Source: Pseudomonadota bacterium
GTDB lineage: Bacteria; Pseudomonadota; Gammaproteobacteria; Steroidobacterales; Steroidobacteraceae
Direction of reading: 5' to 3'
Assembly (NCBI GenBank): GCA_021805865.1
Contig: JAJZDX010000001.1
Location: 62,001-126,000, forward strand
Length of the DNA stretch: 64,000 nt
Shown: positions 63,999 to 64,000 of the stretch, piece by piece
How positions within the stretch are numbered: position 1 is the first letter of the stretch
Layout: the number at the start of each line of letters is the position of its first letter
Position numbers and translations under genes: made by a program
The notes under the pieces: generated by a model
The model's database searches: none
Told to the model about the DNA's origin: nothing
What the model saw: the letters and a program-made list of their open reading frames with translations, nothing else

Positions 63999-64000
63999 CG

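Overview
The window reads as chromosomal DNA of a GC-rich, aerobic, Gram-negative bacterium, most likely a gammaproteobacterium near the Xanthomonadales/Nevskiales/Steroidobacterales. This is inferred from gene content and order: rpoZ-spoT-ridA-recG, a bioB-F-H-C-D operon, an aa3 oxidase cluster carrying DUF2909, surf1, ctaA and cyoE, and a maltose-type locus with a large TonB receptor. No rRNA, tRNA, CRISPR array or complete mobile element was seen.

Region by region. 1-6.5 kb: the end of an acetolactate synthase gene, glyoxalase I, a hot-dog thioesterase, a two-domain VOC protein with a histone H1-like tail, an MDR oxidoreductase, an alpha/beta-hydrolase fold protein lacking catalytic residues, and ilvA. 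6.5-12.1 kb: a 111-bp inverted repeat, then a leftward group of six genes (S33 hydrolase, NatA/NatB-type ABC exporter, SIMPL protein, CBS protein, AIM24-like protein). 12.2-22.7 kb: mnmG overlapping a type-2 pyrF, an orphan peptide-binding lipoprotein, gloB, then uvrD-trkA-trkH.

22.7-37.4 kb: an alpha-glucan (maltodextrin) locus. It has an MFS sugar transporter, a six-hairpin glycosidase, a GH31 alpha-glucosidase, a flavin-dependent halogenase, a TonB-dependent receptor, a GH13 alpha-glucosidase and a LacI-family regulator. Four copies of a 12-bp operator-like site (GCATACGTATTC) sit in front of its transcription units. The likely flow is outer-membrane uptake, periplasmic trimming by GH31 and perhaps the six-hairpin enzyme, inner-membrane import, and cytoplasmic hydrolysis by GH13. 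The halogenase has no obvious place in this pathway.

37.4-45.6 kb: a cytochrome c oxidase cluster (coxB, coxA, a 50-aa membrane protein, coxC, DUF2909, surf1, ctaA, cyoE, DUF2244) with no cox11/ctaG gene. 45.8-50.4 kb: a tightly overlapping biotin operon, bioB-F-H-C-D. 50.5-54.1 kb: dgkA, a NUDIX hydrolase, a CPBP membrane protease and ubiA. 54.1-63.1 kb: recG, ridA, spoT, rpoZ, an in-frame fusion of rdgB and gmk, rph, a PP2C phosphatase and yicC. The right end has a short integrase-like remnant and a truncated HNH endonuclease gene, possibly the edge of an accessory region.

The most unusual items are the RdgB-Gmk fusion, the halogenase inside the alpha-glucan regulon, the H1-tailed VOC protein, the catalytic-residue-free hydrolase, coxB with a hairpin and a competing short frame at its start codon, and several -10 boxes so close to start codons that the mRNAs may be leaderless.
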